Below are positions 36,972 through 44,584 of a stretch of 64,000 nt of DNA, piece by piece. Position 1 is the first letter of the stretch; each line of letters starts with the position of its first letter. Made by a program: the position numbers and the translations under genes. The stretch comes from Aquabacterium sp. (GTDB lineage Bacteria > Pseudomonadota > Gammaproteobacteria > Burkholderiales > Burkholderiaceae_C): contig NZ_JACPYU010000003.1 of assembly GCF_016195855.1 (NCBI RefSeq), positions 186,001 to 250,000 of the forward strand, given 5' to 3'. The notes below the pieces were generated by a model that worked only from the letters and a program-made list of their open reading frames with translations, was not told the DNA's origin and ran no database searches.

Positions 36972-36995
36972 AGCCCGCTTCGTGCGGGCTTTTTT
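36972..36995 (+). terminator. Intrinsic terminator of rpsT
   Basis: AGCCCGC-TTCGT-GCGGGCT followed by TTTTT, 22 bases after the rpsT stop. A seven-pair GC-rich stem, a short loop and a T-run make this a strong call. Confidence 0.93.
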
Positions 36996-37424
36996 GCGTC
37001 TGCTCAGCCTCGACATCGGCGCAGTCAAAGGCTTTGTGAAGGCCTTGCCCTGACACTTTGAGCACCCGCCGCCGAGGCCTGGATCAGCTCAAGACAACAA
37101 AACCCGGGTAACCCCTCACTGCCCAGTGTGGCGGGCGCAATGGATCTGGGCAACGCTGGCCAAGCCTGGCCCGAAATCTAAGACTTTTCTGGCATCTCGA
37201 CAGAGGACTGTCCCGCTAGACTGCATGCCATCGTGATCGCCCAGCGTCACCCTGATTTGCAAGCCCTCTGCCAACGCGATCCCTTCCAGCACCTGGAAGT
37301 CGCGGGCCGCTGGTGGCCGAAATACGGCGCGGCGCTTGAGCCCACACAGCCACTGCCCAGCGGCCTCGCTTCACCGAGCCCTCATGCCGAAGGCCGCATT
37401 TTCCCCACACAAGAGAAAACATAC
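36996..37424. other. Non-coding stretch before the serine hydrolase gene
   Basis: An open frame extends upstream from the hydrolase to 37233, but that part has no homologous sequence and would bury the signal anchor. No RNA gene, repeat or convincing promoter was found; an AAGAGAA ribosome-like site lies just before 37425. Confidence 0.5.
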
Positions 37425-38633
37425 ATGGCGTTGAAGAAAGTGGCACTGAGCACCCTGGTCGTTCTGGGGGCCGCCGCCGCGGGCGGCTGGTTCAGCCTGG
37501 ACAAGGAGACGCGGGGACTGCTGGCCACGATGCCGACCAACCGCGATGTGCTGTTCTGGACGATCCCTCAGCGCGACGCGGCCTTCCGTGCGCTGGACCG
37601 CATCCCTCTGCTGGCCAAGTCGAACGTGGTACCCGCCAGTGGCGCGCCCACAAGCCTGCCCAAGGGGGCACCGCTCAAGCTCAAGAGCGACGTGGACGCC
37701 TACATGGCGGGCCAGCGCAGTGCCGCCCTGCTGGTGGTTCAGGACGGCAAACTGCGCCTGGAGCACTATGGACTGGGCTTTGATGGCACCGGGCGCTGGA
37801 CCAGCTTCTCGGTGGCCAAGTCCTTCACCTCCACGCTGGTAGGCGCGGCGGTGAAGGACGGTTTCATCAAGAGCCTGGACGACAAGGTCAGCATCTACAT
37901 TCCCGAACTTAAGGGCTCCGCCTACGACGACGTGAGCGTGCGGCAACTGCTGACCATGACATCGGGCGTCAAGTGGAGCGAAGACTACGCCGACCCCAAC
38001 TCGGACGTGGCGAAGTTCAACAAGCACCAGCCCGAAGACGGCATGGAAGCGCTGGTGAGCTACATGCGCAAGCTGCCCCGCGAGGTACCGGCGGGCACCC
38101 GCTGGCTCTACAGCACAGGCGAAACCAATCTGGTGGGCACCCTGGTGCAACGGGCAACCGGAAAGTCCCTGGCCGCCTACCTCGCCGAAAAAGTGTGGGG
38201 CCCCGCCGGCATGGAGCAGCAAGCCACCTGGCTGCTGAGCAAGACTGGCAAAGAGATTGGCGGATGCTGCGTGCAAGCCTCGCCGCGTGACTACGCCCGC
38301 CTGGGCCTGTTCATCCTGAACGGCGCCAAGGCCAAGTGCCAGAGCATCGTGCCCGACGGCTGGTGGGACGAAGCCACCACCAAACGTACCGAGATCGGCC
38401 AAGCCGGGCGCGGCTACGGTTACCAGTGGTGGACCTACGACGACGGCAGCTTTGCAGCACGGGGCATTTTTGGCCAAGGCATCTTCATCGATCCCCAACG
38501 CAAGCTGGTGATCGTGTCCAACGCCAACTGGGCAGGCGGCGCGCGTGACAAGCAGGCCATGGCAGCCCGTGACGCTTTCTACGTAGAGGTGAAAAAGGCC
38601 ATCGACGACGAGCTGGCGACACTATCCCCATGA
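37425..38633 (+). CDS. Serine hydrolase of the beta-lactamase / penicillin-binding-protein-like family
   Basis: A 402-residue protein with an N-terminal hydrophobic anchor (MALKKVALSTLVVLGAAAAGG), so probably exported or membrane-tethered. The active-site motifs of class C beta-lactamase-like enzymes are visible: SVAK (S-x-x-K) near residue 130 within WTSFSVAKSFTST, and a YST motif near 229 in RWLYSTGETN. QLLTMTSGVKWSEDY and the end segment GIFGQGIFIDP match 6-aminohexanoate-dimer hydrolase and esterase relatives. The substrate could be an ester, amide or peptide and cannot be read. The start is chosen at 37425 for the signal anchor. It stands alone. Confidence 0.85.
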   Translation: MALKKVALSTLVVLGAAAAGGWFSLDKETRGLLATMPTNRDVLFWTIPQRDAAFRALDRIPLLAKSNVVPASGAPTSLPKGAPLKLKSDVDAYMAGQRSAALLVVQDGKLRLEHYGLGFDGTGRWTSFSVAKSFTSTLVGAAVKDGFIKSLDDKVSIYIPELKGSAYDDVSVRQLLTMTSGVKWSEDYADPNSDVAKFNKHQPEDGMEALVSYMRKLPREVPAGTRWLYSTGETNLVGTLVQRATGKSLAAYLAEKVWGPAGMEQQATWLLSKTGKEIGGCCVQASPRDYARLGLFILNGAKAKCQSIVPDGWWDEATTKRTEIGQAGRGYGYQWWTYDDGSFAARGIFGQGIFIDPQRKLVIVSNANWAGGARDKQAMAARDAFYVEVKKAIDDELATLSP

Positions 38634-38675
38634 GGGTGAGGCGGGCGCTCTGCTTGGACGCACCGCCTGTTGTGT

Positions 38676-39173
38676 TCAACGAGGCGGATCTGGCAGCAGG
38701 CAGGCTTCCACCACCTGCAAATCGTTGTCACGCGCGAAATTCATGACGAAGTCCCAGGCCATGGGTTCGATGTCGCGCAGGGCTTCGTTGACGACCACGC
38801 ACTTCACATTGCCCATGCTGGTGGGCACGCAATACGGCGAGTAGCCGATGTGCGCCATCTTGCCCATCGCCGCGCCGCCTGGCCGGAAACTGGACATGGC
38901 ACCAGCCAGCCGCTCGGCCCAGTCGCTGGGGCGAAAGGGGCGGCCTTGGCTCGTGATGCCTTGGATGAAGATCTCGCGCGGTTTGGAGGGGGTGGGGAGA
39001 GAGGATGTAGGGGTCGCCGACACGGTAGCGCTTCCGACGGGCTGTGCAATGGGTAAATTGACAGGCGCAGCGACAGATTGTGTCTGGCGGCTGCGGGGAA
39101 CAAGCGCCGACTGGAGCGGGTAGCCCTGGTCTGGCAACTTGGTGATGGACACGGCCTCAGTGCGCGGTTCCAT
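38676..39173 (-). CDS. DUF3579 family protein
   Basis: A 165-residue protein. The C-terminal 100 residues match DUF3579, a family nearly confined to betaproteobacteria and often found beside argD/argF: REIFIQGITSQGRPFRPSDWAE, the GYSPYCVPT block and the WDFVMNFARDND segment. The first 65 residues (Pro/Ser/Thr/Val-rich, low complexity) are an extension that typical members lack; no better start was found inside. There is no signal or membrane segment. Function unknown. It diverges from argD. Confidence 0.8.
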   Translation of the reverse strand: MEPRTEAVSITKLPDQGYPLQSALVPRSRQTQSVAAPVNLPIAQPVGSATVSATPTSSLPTPSKPREIFIQGITSQGRPFRPSDWAERLAGAMSSFRPGGAAMGKMAHIGYSPYCVPTSMGNVKCVVVNEALRDIEPMAWDFVMNFARDNDLQVVEACLLPDPPR

Positions 39174-39342
39174 GCGTGACAGTCCTCCATTGTCGCCAAA
39201 CCAGTGGATTGACGCAACTTTGGTGCCAAGAGCCCTCGCCCTGAACTAGGGCACGCTTGACACACGCCCGAACACGGAAATCGCTGGTGCACCTGCCGCC
39301 CCCCGATTCCAGCCTGCGCGCCTTTTACATAGAATGTGCTTT

Positions 39343-39373
39343 GGCGCAGTGCCTGCTGCGCCATTTTTCTTTT
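39343..39373 (+). terminator. Terminator-like hairpin in the argD leader
   Basis: GGCGCAG-TGCCTG-CTGCGCC is followed by ATTTTTCTTTT, 28 bases before the argD ATG. A TAGAAT -10 candidate (39330-39335) would start transcription right at the hairpin. It may be an attenuator, a 5' stabilising stem, or the end of an unseen short RNA. Confidence 0.45.
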
Positions 39374-39400
39374 CGCCCTTGAACCTGAGAACCCGTTGCC

Positions 39401-40603
39401 ATGACTGCTCCCGTGTCGATGCCCCATGTGATGCCCACCTACGGCCGCTTAGCCATTGCCCTGTCGCATGGCGAAGGCGTTCGCGTCTGGGACACCGAGG
39501 GGCGACGTTATCTGGATGCGCTCTCGGGCATCGCCGTCAACACGCTGGGCCACAAGCACCCCAAGCTGGTCCCCGCCCTGCAGGATCAGATCGAGAAGAT
39601 GATCCACTGCTGCAACTACTACCAGGTGCCGCTGCAGGAAGAACTCGCCCGCTTGCTGGTCGAGCGCTCGGGCATGACCAACGTCTTCTTCTGCAACTCG
39701 GGCCTGGAAGCCAACGAGGCTGCGCTGAAGATTGCCCGCAAGTACGGCCACGACAAGGGCATCGACCGCGCCGAGGTGGTCGTGTATGAAAAGGCCTTCC
39801 ATGGCCGCTCGATCGCCACGCTGTCGGCCACCGGCAACCCCAAGGTGCATGCCGGCTTCGAGCCCCTGGTCGAAGGCTTTGTGCGTGTGCCGCTCAATGA
39901 CATCGCCGCGCTGGAAGAGGTCGCCAACACCCGCCCGAACGTCACCGCCGTGTTCCTGGAGGTGATCCAGGGTGAAGGCGGCATCAACGCAGCCCGCACC
40001 GAGTACCTGCAGGCCGTGCGCAAGCTGTGCGACGACAAGGGCTGGCTGCTCATGCTCGACGAGGTGCAATGTGGCATGGGCCGCACCGGCAAGTGGTTTG
40101 CGCACCAGTGGGCGGGCATCCAGCCCGACGTGATGCCCCTGGCCAAGGGCCTGGGCTCCGGCGTGCCGATCGGTGCGGTGGTGTGTGGCCCCAAGGCCGC
40201 CAACGTGCTGCAACCGGGCAACCATGGCACCACCTTCGGGGGCAACCCGCTGGCCATGCGCGCGGGTGTCGAGACCATCAAGATCATGGAAGAAGACCAG
40301 TTGCTGGCGCACGCCGACCGCGTGGGCAAGCACCTGCATGACGCCCTGGCGCGTGAACTGGGCGAACTCAAGGGCGTGACCGAGATCCGTGGCCAGGGCC
40401 TGATGATCGGCATCGAGCTGGACCGCCCTTGCGGCGTACTGCTGCAACGCGCCGTGGATGCCGGCCTGCTGCTGAGCATCACGGCCGACAAGGTCATCCG
40501 CCTGTTGCCGGCGCTGATCATCACGGCGGCGGAAGCCGACGAGATCGTTGCCATCCTGGCGCCGCTGGTCAAAGCCTTCCTGTCTGAAACAAGCGCTGCT
40601 TAA
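39401..40603 (+). CDS. argD: Acetylornithine aminotransferase ArgD
   Basis: A 400-residue class III PLP aminotransferase of arginine synthesis, interconverting N-acetylornithine and N-acetylglutamate semialdehyde with 2-oxoglutarate. It contains FFCNSGLEANEAALKIARKYG (near 89-109), FHGRSIATLSATGN, LMLDEVQCGMGRTGK and the PLP lysine in MPLAKGLGSGVPIGA (near 250). TTFGGNPLAMRAG is also typical. The length equals that of the family. It is followed by argF after 18 bp, an arginine operon. Confidence 0.96.
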   Translation: MTAPVSMPHVMPTYGRLAIALSHGEGVRVWDTEGRRYLDALSGIAVNTLGHKHPKLVPALQDQIEKMIHCCNYYQVPLQEELARLLVERSGMTNVFFCNSGLEANEAALKIARKYGHDKGIDRAEVVVYEKAFHGRSIATLSATGNPKVHAGFEPLVEGFVRVPLNDIAALEEVANTRPNVTAVFLEVIQGEGGINAARTEYLQAVRKLCDDKGWLLMLDEVQCGMGRTGKWFAHQWAGIQPDVMPLAKGLGSGVPIGAVVCGPKAANVLQPGNHGTTFGGNPLAMRAGVETIKIMEEDQLLAHADRVGKHLHDALARELGELKGVTEIRGQGLMIGIELDRPCGVLLQRAVDAGLLLSITADKVIRLLPALIITAAEADEIVAILAPLVKAFLSETSAA

Positions 40604-40621
40604 ACTGACGTCTGAATTCGC

Positions 40622-41554
40622 ATGAAGCCCGGTATGAGTCTCATCAAACACTATCTGCAGTTCAAAGACCTTCGCGAGCAGGAGTACGCCTACCTGTTCG
40701 AGCGCGCCGCCATCATCAAGAAGCGCTTCAAGAACTACGAGAAGTACACCCCTCTGGTGGACCGTACCCTGGCCATGATCTTCGAGAAGGCCAGCACCCG
40801 CACGCGCGTGAGCTTCGAGGCCGGCATGTACCAGATGGGCGGCTCGGTGGTGCACCTGACCACCGACGGCAGCCAGCTGGGCCGCAGCGAACCGATCGAG
40901 GACAGCGCCAAGGTGATCTCGCGCATGGTCGACATCGTGATGATCCGCACTTACGAGCAGTCCAAGCTGGTGAAGTTCGCGGCCAACTCGCGGGTGCCGG
41001 TCATCAACGGCCTGACCAACGAATACCACCCCTGCCAGATCCTGGCCGACATCTTCACCTACATCGAGCACCGTGGCTCGATCAAGGGCAAGGTGGTGGC
41101 CTGGGTGGGCGACGGCAACAACATGGCCAACACCTGGCTGCAGGCTGCCGAGATCCTGGGCTTCACGGTGCACGTGAGCACGCCCAGCGGCTACGAGATC
41201 GACCCGGCCGTCGCCGGCATCAGCAACACCGACTGCTACAAGGTCTTCAAGGACCCAATGGACGCCTGCCGCGGCGCGCACCTCGTCACCACCGATGTGT
41301 GGACGAGCATGGGCTTCGAGGCCGAGAACGAAGAACGCAAGAAGGCCTTTGCCGACTGGTGCGTCGACGCCGACATGATGGCCGTGGCCGCACCCGATGC
41401 CTTGTTCATGCACTGCCTGCCTGCACACCGCGGCGAAGAGGTCGAGGCCGAGGTGATTGATGGGCCGCAGTCCGTCGTGTGGGACGAGGCAGAGAACCGC
41501 TTGCATGTGCAGAAGGTGCTCATGGAGTACCTTTTGCTCGGGCGGATCGGCTGA
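40622..41554 (+). CDS. argF: Ornithine carbamoyltransferase ArgF
   Basis: A 310-residue enzyme making citrulline from ornithine and carbamoyl phosphate. It has the carbamoyl-phosphate motif FEKASTRTRVSFE (near 54-66), HPCQILADI (near 139-147), the DVWTSMGFE ornithine-side block and MHCLPAHRGEEV (near 263-274). The start at 40622 (MKPGMSLIKHYLQF) or the inner ATG at 40634 are both possible. Co-transcribed with argD; it supplies arginine, which is also the side-chain unit of cyanophycin. Confidence 0.96.
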   Translation: MKPGMSLIKHYLQFKDLREQEYAYLFERAAIIKKRFKNYEKYTPLVDRTLAMIFEKASTRTRVSFEAGMYQMGGSVVHLTTDGSQLGRSEPIEDSAKVISRMVDIVMIRTYEQSKLVKFAANSRVPVINGLTNEYHPCQILADIFTYIEHRGSIKGKVVAWVGDGNNMANTWLQAAEILGFTVHVSTPSGYEIDPAVAGISNTDCYKVFKDPMDACRGAHLVTTDVWTSMGFEAENEERKKAFADWCVDADMMAVAAPDALFMHCLPAHRGEEVEAEVIDGPQSVVWDEAENRLHVQKVLMEYLLLGRIG

Positions 41555-41570
41555 TCAAGCCCTCGCTTAC

Positions 41571-42938
41571 TCAGAACCGGTAGGCCAGCCGCAAGCCACC
41601 CCAGTGCTTGCCGGCCACCGTGATCGGGGCCGCTACTTCCTTGAGCAGCACGAACTTGCCGCCGCCCATGTCGCGCCGGTAGGTCTGCAGCAGGAAGGAG
41701 CGCGTGTTACGCGCCGAGGCCAGACCAGTGCGGTCATTGAAGATGCGACGCCAGCGCGAGTTGGCTGTGTTCCAGACCACATCGCCTGGCCGCTGATGGT
41801 GGCAATAGATCTGGTTGTGCGTCGAGATATAGCCGTTGCGATCGGCGGCGATGCAAAACACCACATCGGGCAAGACCAGGATGGCCGCCTCCTGAATGGG
41901 GGGCAGCACCTCGTCCATCAATGCATTGAACCTGGTCGCGTGCTGTTGAGGCTGCGTACCAGCCATGGGCTGGTAGTTCTCGTCGAACAGCTGCTCCAGC
42001 GTGATGCGCCGCGATGCAAGCGCCTCATTGAGTGCATCCGAGATCTGGCCGGCCACCTGCTTGACCAGATCGATGTAGGGCGTGTCCGACGTTTCCACGC
42101 CCGACGCGGCGATCACCTCCATCAGGCGCTCTGACACGGTCAGGACCGCATCGCTGCGCTTGAACGCAGAAGCCAGTTCCTTGCGGGCTTTGTTGACCTC
42201 GCCTTCCATCAGGCTGATCTGCTCGTTCACGCCTTGCGTCAGCTGACGGCTGGCATCGGCGGCTGCGCTGATGCGCTGCACACCCTCTTCCACGCCATGC
42301 AAGGCTTCGTGGAAGGTGGCAGGGCGACTCTTGTTGGTGGAGACGGTATTGGTCTGATCGGTCAGGTCACTGGCCAGCGACTGGATGCGCTGATCCAGCT
42401 TGCCGATCGTGCTCTGGATCGCCTTGGAGATGGATTCGACCTGGGTAGACAGGTCTTTCACCGCATCGGCCACCACAGAAAAACCGGCGCCGGCTTCGCC
42501 AGCGCGCTTGGCTTCGACCGAGGCGTTGAAGGCCACCAGCCGGGTCTGCAAGGCGACCTGGGCGATCTGCTGGGCGGCGTCGGACACCTGGTGCAAGGTC
42601 TCGACCACGCCGCTGACTTCACGGCCCACATGGGCCACGCTTTCGCGCGCGAGTTGCATGGAGGCCATGCCGCCTACGGTTTCGGCGTGGATCTGGTCCT
42701 GGGAACGAACGATGTCTTGCAAAGCAGAAACCAGCCCCGCCAGGGTCTCAGTCTGGTGGTTGGCCACCGCCGTAGTGTCTTCGAGGCTGCCACGCAGTTG
42801 CGCCGCCTCGCACCCCAGGCCACTGGTGTCACGCTCCAGTGTTTCCGCCAGTTGTTGAGCGCCCAGGCTGGTCGCTGGCTGGGCAACCGGCTCGGTGAGC
42901 ACGGGTGCCGCTTGCTTGCGTCGGAACATCGTCAACAT
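41571..42938 (-). CDS. Soluble methyl-accepting chemotaxis protein with C-terminal cache-like domain
   Basis: A 455-residue receptor without membrane segments. The signalling hairpin lies in the N-terminal half (LQTRLVAFNASVEAKRAGEAGAG, near 130-152), so the order is reversed: signalling first, sensing last. The tip is a variant of the usual NLLALNAAIEAARAGE. Residues 335-455 (DVVFCIAADRNGYISTHNQIY and GGKFVLLKEVAAPITVAGKHWGG) look like a cytoplasmic cache-type sensor. The ligand is unknown. It is the last gene of the flagellar operon, 26 bp after fliA. The start at 42938 or the inner ATG at 42929 are both possible. Confidence 0.88.
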   Translation of the reverse strand: MLTMFRRKQAAPVLTEPVAQPATSLGAQQLAETLERDTSGLGCEAAQLRGSLEDTTAVANHQTETLAGLVSALQDIVRSQDQIHAETVGGMASMQLARESVAHVGREVSGVVETLHQVSDAAQQIAQVALQTRLVAFNASVEAKRAGEAGAGFSVVADAVKDLSTQVESISKAIQSTIGKLDQRIQSLASDLTDQTNTVSTNKSRPATFHEALHGVEEGVQRISAAADASRQLTQGVNEQISLMEGEVNKARKELASAFKRSDAVLTVSERLMEVIAASGVETSDTPYIDLVKQVAGQISDALNEALASRRITLEQLFDENYQPMAGTQPQQHATRFNALMDEVLPPIQEAAILVLPDVVFCIAADRNGYISTHNQIYCHHQRPGDVVWNTANSRWRRIFNDRTGLASARNTRSFLLQTYRRDMGGGKFVLLKEVAAPITVAGKHWGGLRLAYRF

Positions 42939-42964
42939 GTCTGTCTCTCAAAAGCGCGAGGCGC

Positions 42965-43678
42965 TTACCACTCCCGCAGCTTGACGCGCAGGCGGGCAAT
43001 GGACTGGCTGTGCAGTTGGCAGACGCGTGACTCGGTCACGCCCAGCACAGCTGCGATCTCCTTGAGGTTCATGTCCTGCTCGTAGTACATGCTCATCACG
43101 TACTGCTCTCGTTCGGGCAGGTTCTTGATGGCCTCGACCAGCGCATGGCGCATGCGGTGGTCCTGCAGCAAGCTCAGGGGATCGTTGCCCTCGTCGGTCA
43201 CGTGGCGATCAAGATAGTCATTGTCGCCATCTTCGCCACTCATGTCTTCCAGGTAGATGAGCTGGGTGCCACGCACCTTGCCCAGCATCTCCTGGTAGTC
43301 GCCCAGGGTCATGCCCATCTCATTGGCGATTTCGCTTTCATGCGGTGCGCGGCCCAGACGCTGCTCCAGCCTGTGCACGGCCCCTTCGATGTCGCGCTGC
43401 TGCTTGCGGGTGCCGCGGCTGAGCCAGTCGGCGCCGCGCAACTCGTCGAGCATGGCGCCGCGAATACGCTGGGTGGCGAAGGTCTCGAACTGCACGCCCT
43501 GCCCGGCATCAAAACGCGTGAGGGCGTCGGTCAGGCCGATCATGCCCACCTGGATCAGGTCATCGATCTCGACGTTCGCCGGCAGTTTGGCAATCATCTG
43601 GTGCGCCAGGCGACGCACGAGAGGACTGTATTGGCGCAGCATCGCGTCGATCTCAAGTCGGCCTTTGGCGGTGTACAT
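42965..43678 (-). CDS. fliA: Flagellar sigma factor FliA (sigma-28)
   Basis: A 237-residue sigma factor for late flagellar and chemotaxis promoters. Region 2 is DDLIQVGMIGLTDALTRFD and FETFATQRIRGAMLDELR. Region 3 is RLGRAPHESEIANEMGM, and region 4 is LNLKEIAAVLGVTE-type NLKEIAAVLGVTESRVCQLH. The start MYTAKGRL at 43678 is preferred because GGAG lies 6 bases upstream; the frame opens at 43699. It lies between the flhG-like gene and the receptor gene on the same strand. Confidence 0.96.
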   Translation of the reverse strand: MYTAKGRLEIDAMLRQYSPLVRRLAHQMIAKLPANVEIDDLIQVGMIGLTDALTRFDAGQGVQFETFATQRIRGAMLDELRGADWLSRGTRKQQRDIEGAVHRLEQRLGRAPHESEIANEMGMTLGDYQEMLGKVRGTQLIYLEDMSGEDGDNDYLDRHVTDEGNDPLSLLQDHRMRHALVEAIKNLPEREQYVMSMYYEQDMNLKEIAAVLGVTESRVCQLHSQSIARLRVKLREW

Positions 43679-43699
43679 GCTCTGCTCCATGAACATCAA

Positions 43700-44542
43700 T
43701 CAATTGAGTACGGGGGCGGCGCTTGAAGGCAGTGCTGCCCCCGGCGACATCAGGTGATCAAAAACCGTGTCGCTCAGTGCGAGCGGCAGGGCCGTTCGCA
43801 GCAAGCCGGCTGCCATTTCCATGAACCGGGGGTGCGGGTCGGCAGCAGCCGGCTCGCGGGGGTCCAACAACTGCCAGTCACGCTGGGCCACGCCCAGGAA
43901 ATCATCGGCGCAGCGGGCCAGGCGCTCGGCCACGGGCTGGGCCTGCTGGCTGCGGGCGGTGGCGCACACGAGCAGGTCGTAGGCCATCCAGCTGCCGCGC
44001 TGGCTGATGACCTTGACGGCGGCGTACGCGTCCGTCAGGCCTTCAGCCAGGTCATTGGTGAACAACAAGGGACGCAGGTTGGTGCCGCGGGCACGCTGCG
44101 AGAACAGGCGCACGATGGCACTGGCCGACGCATGCACCAGCACCACATCGACTTGCGGGGCCGCGTTGGCAATGGCGTCCAGCAGGCTGCTGCACGAGCC
44201 GCGTGCGTCCACATAACGCAGGGGCAAACCACGTGCAGGCATGTAGCTGATCTGATCGGACAGGATTTCGATGCCCTCGGCCAGATCGAACTCGGCCAGC
44301 TCGCCGGGGGGGCGAGCCTGGTCACTCGCGTCCACCACCAGCACCTTGAGGTTGAAGCTGGCGTAAGCCGCACACAGGCGCTCCAGCACGAGGCCACCGC
44401 AGGCGGTACTGGGGTTGGCCACCACCGGCACGAAGCGCAACACCCGGGAGGCAAACATCTGCCGCAACCCCTGGGCCTGGTCCACCGGATGGTGGGCGCG
44501 GGGACTGCTTGCGCTGACCTGATGGCTGTCGTGACGGGTCAT
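43700..44542 (-). CDS. FlhG/FleN-like MinD-family protein lacking the P-loop
   Basis: A 280-residue protein located exactly where flhG (fleN) normally lies, between flhF and fliA. The fold looks MinD/ParA-like: a hydrophobic strand FVPVVANPSTACGG (near 37-50), KVLVVDASD (near 66-74) and VDVVLVHASAS. The expected deviant Walker A (xKGGxGKT) is replaced by NPSTACGG without a lysine, so it should not hydrolyse ATP in the usual manner. FlhG sets flagellar number and pole position with FlhF. This protein may act as an inactive partner, or represent a divergent branch. The N-terminal 28 residues are low complexity. Confidence 0.75.
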   Translation of the reverse strand: MTRHDSHQVSASSPRAHHPVDQAQGLRQMFASRVLRFVPVVANPSTACGGLVLERLCAAYASFNLKVLVVDASDQARPPGELAEFDLAEGIEILSDQISYMPARGLPLRYVDARGSCSSLLDAIANAAPQVDVVLVHASASAIVRLFSQRARGTNLRPLLFTNDLAEGLTDAYAAVKVISQRGSWMAYDLLVCATARSQQAQPVAERLARCADDFLGVAQRDWQLLDPREPAAADPHPRFMEMAAGLLRTALPLALSDTVFDHLMSPGAALPSSAAPVLN

Positions 44543-44584
44543 GTGGGTGCTGTCTTCTTGGTTTAAGTTGGTGACAAGCTGCTA

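Noticed and set aside
37233-37424. Longer N-terminus for the serine hydrolase
   Set aside because: The extra 64 residues lack hydrophobic or conserved features and would place the membrane anchor internally.
39257-39262. TTGACA as a -35 for argD
   Set aside because: The hexamer at correct spacing (near ATCGCT) is not a -10 box.
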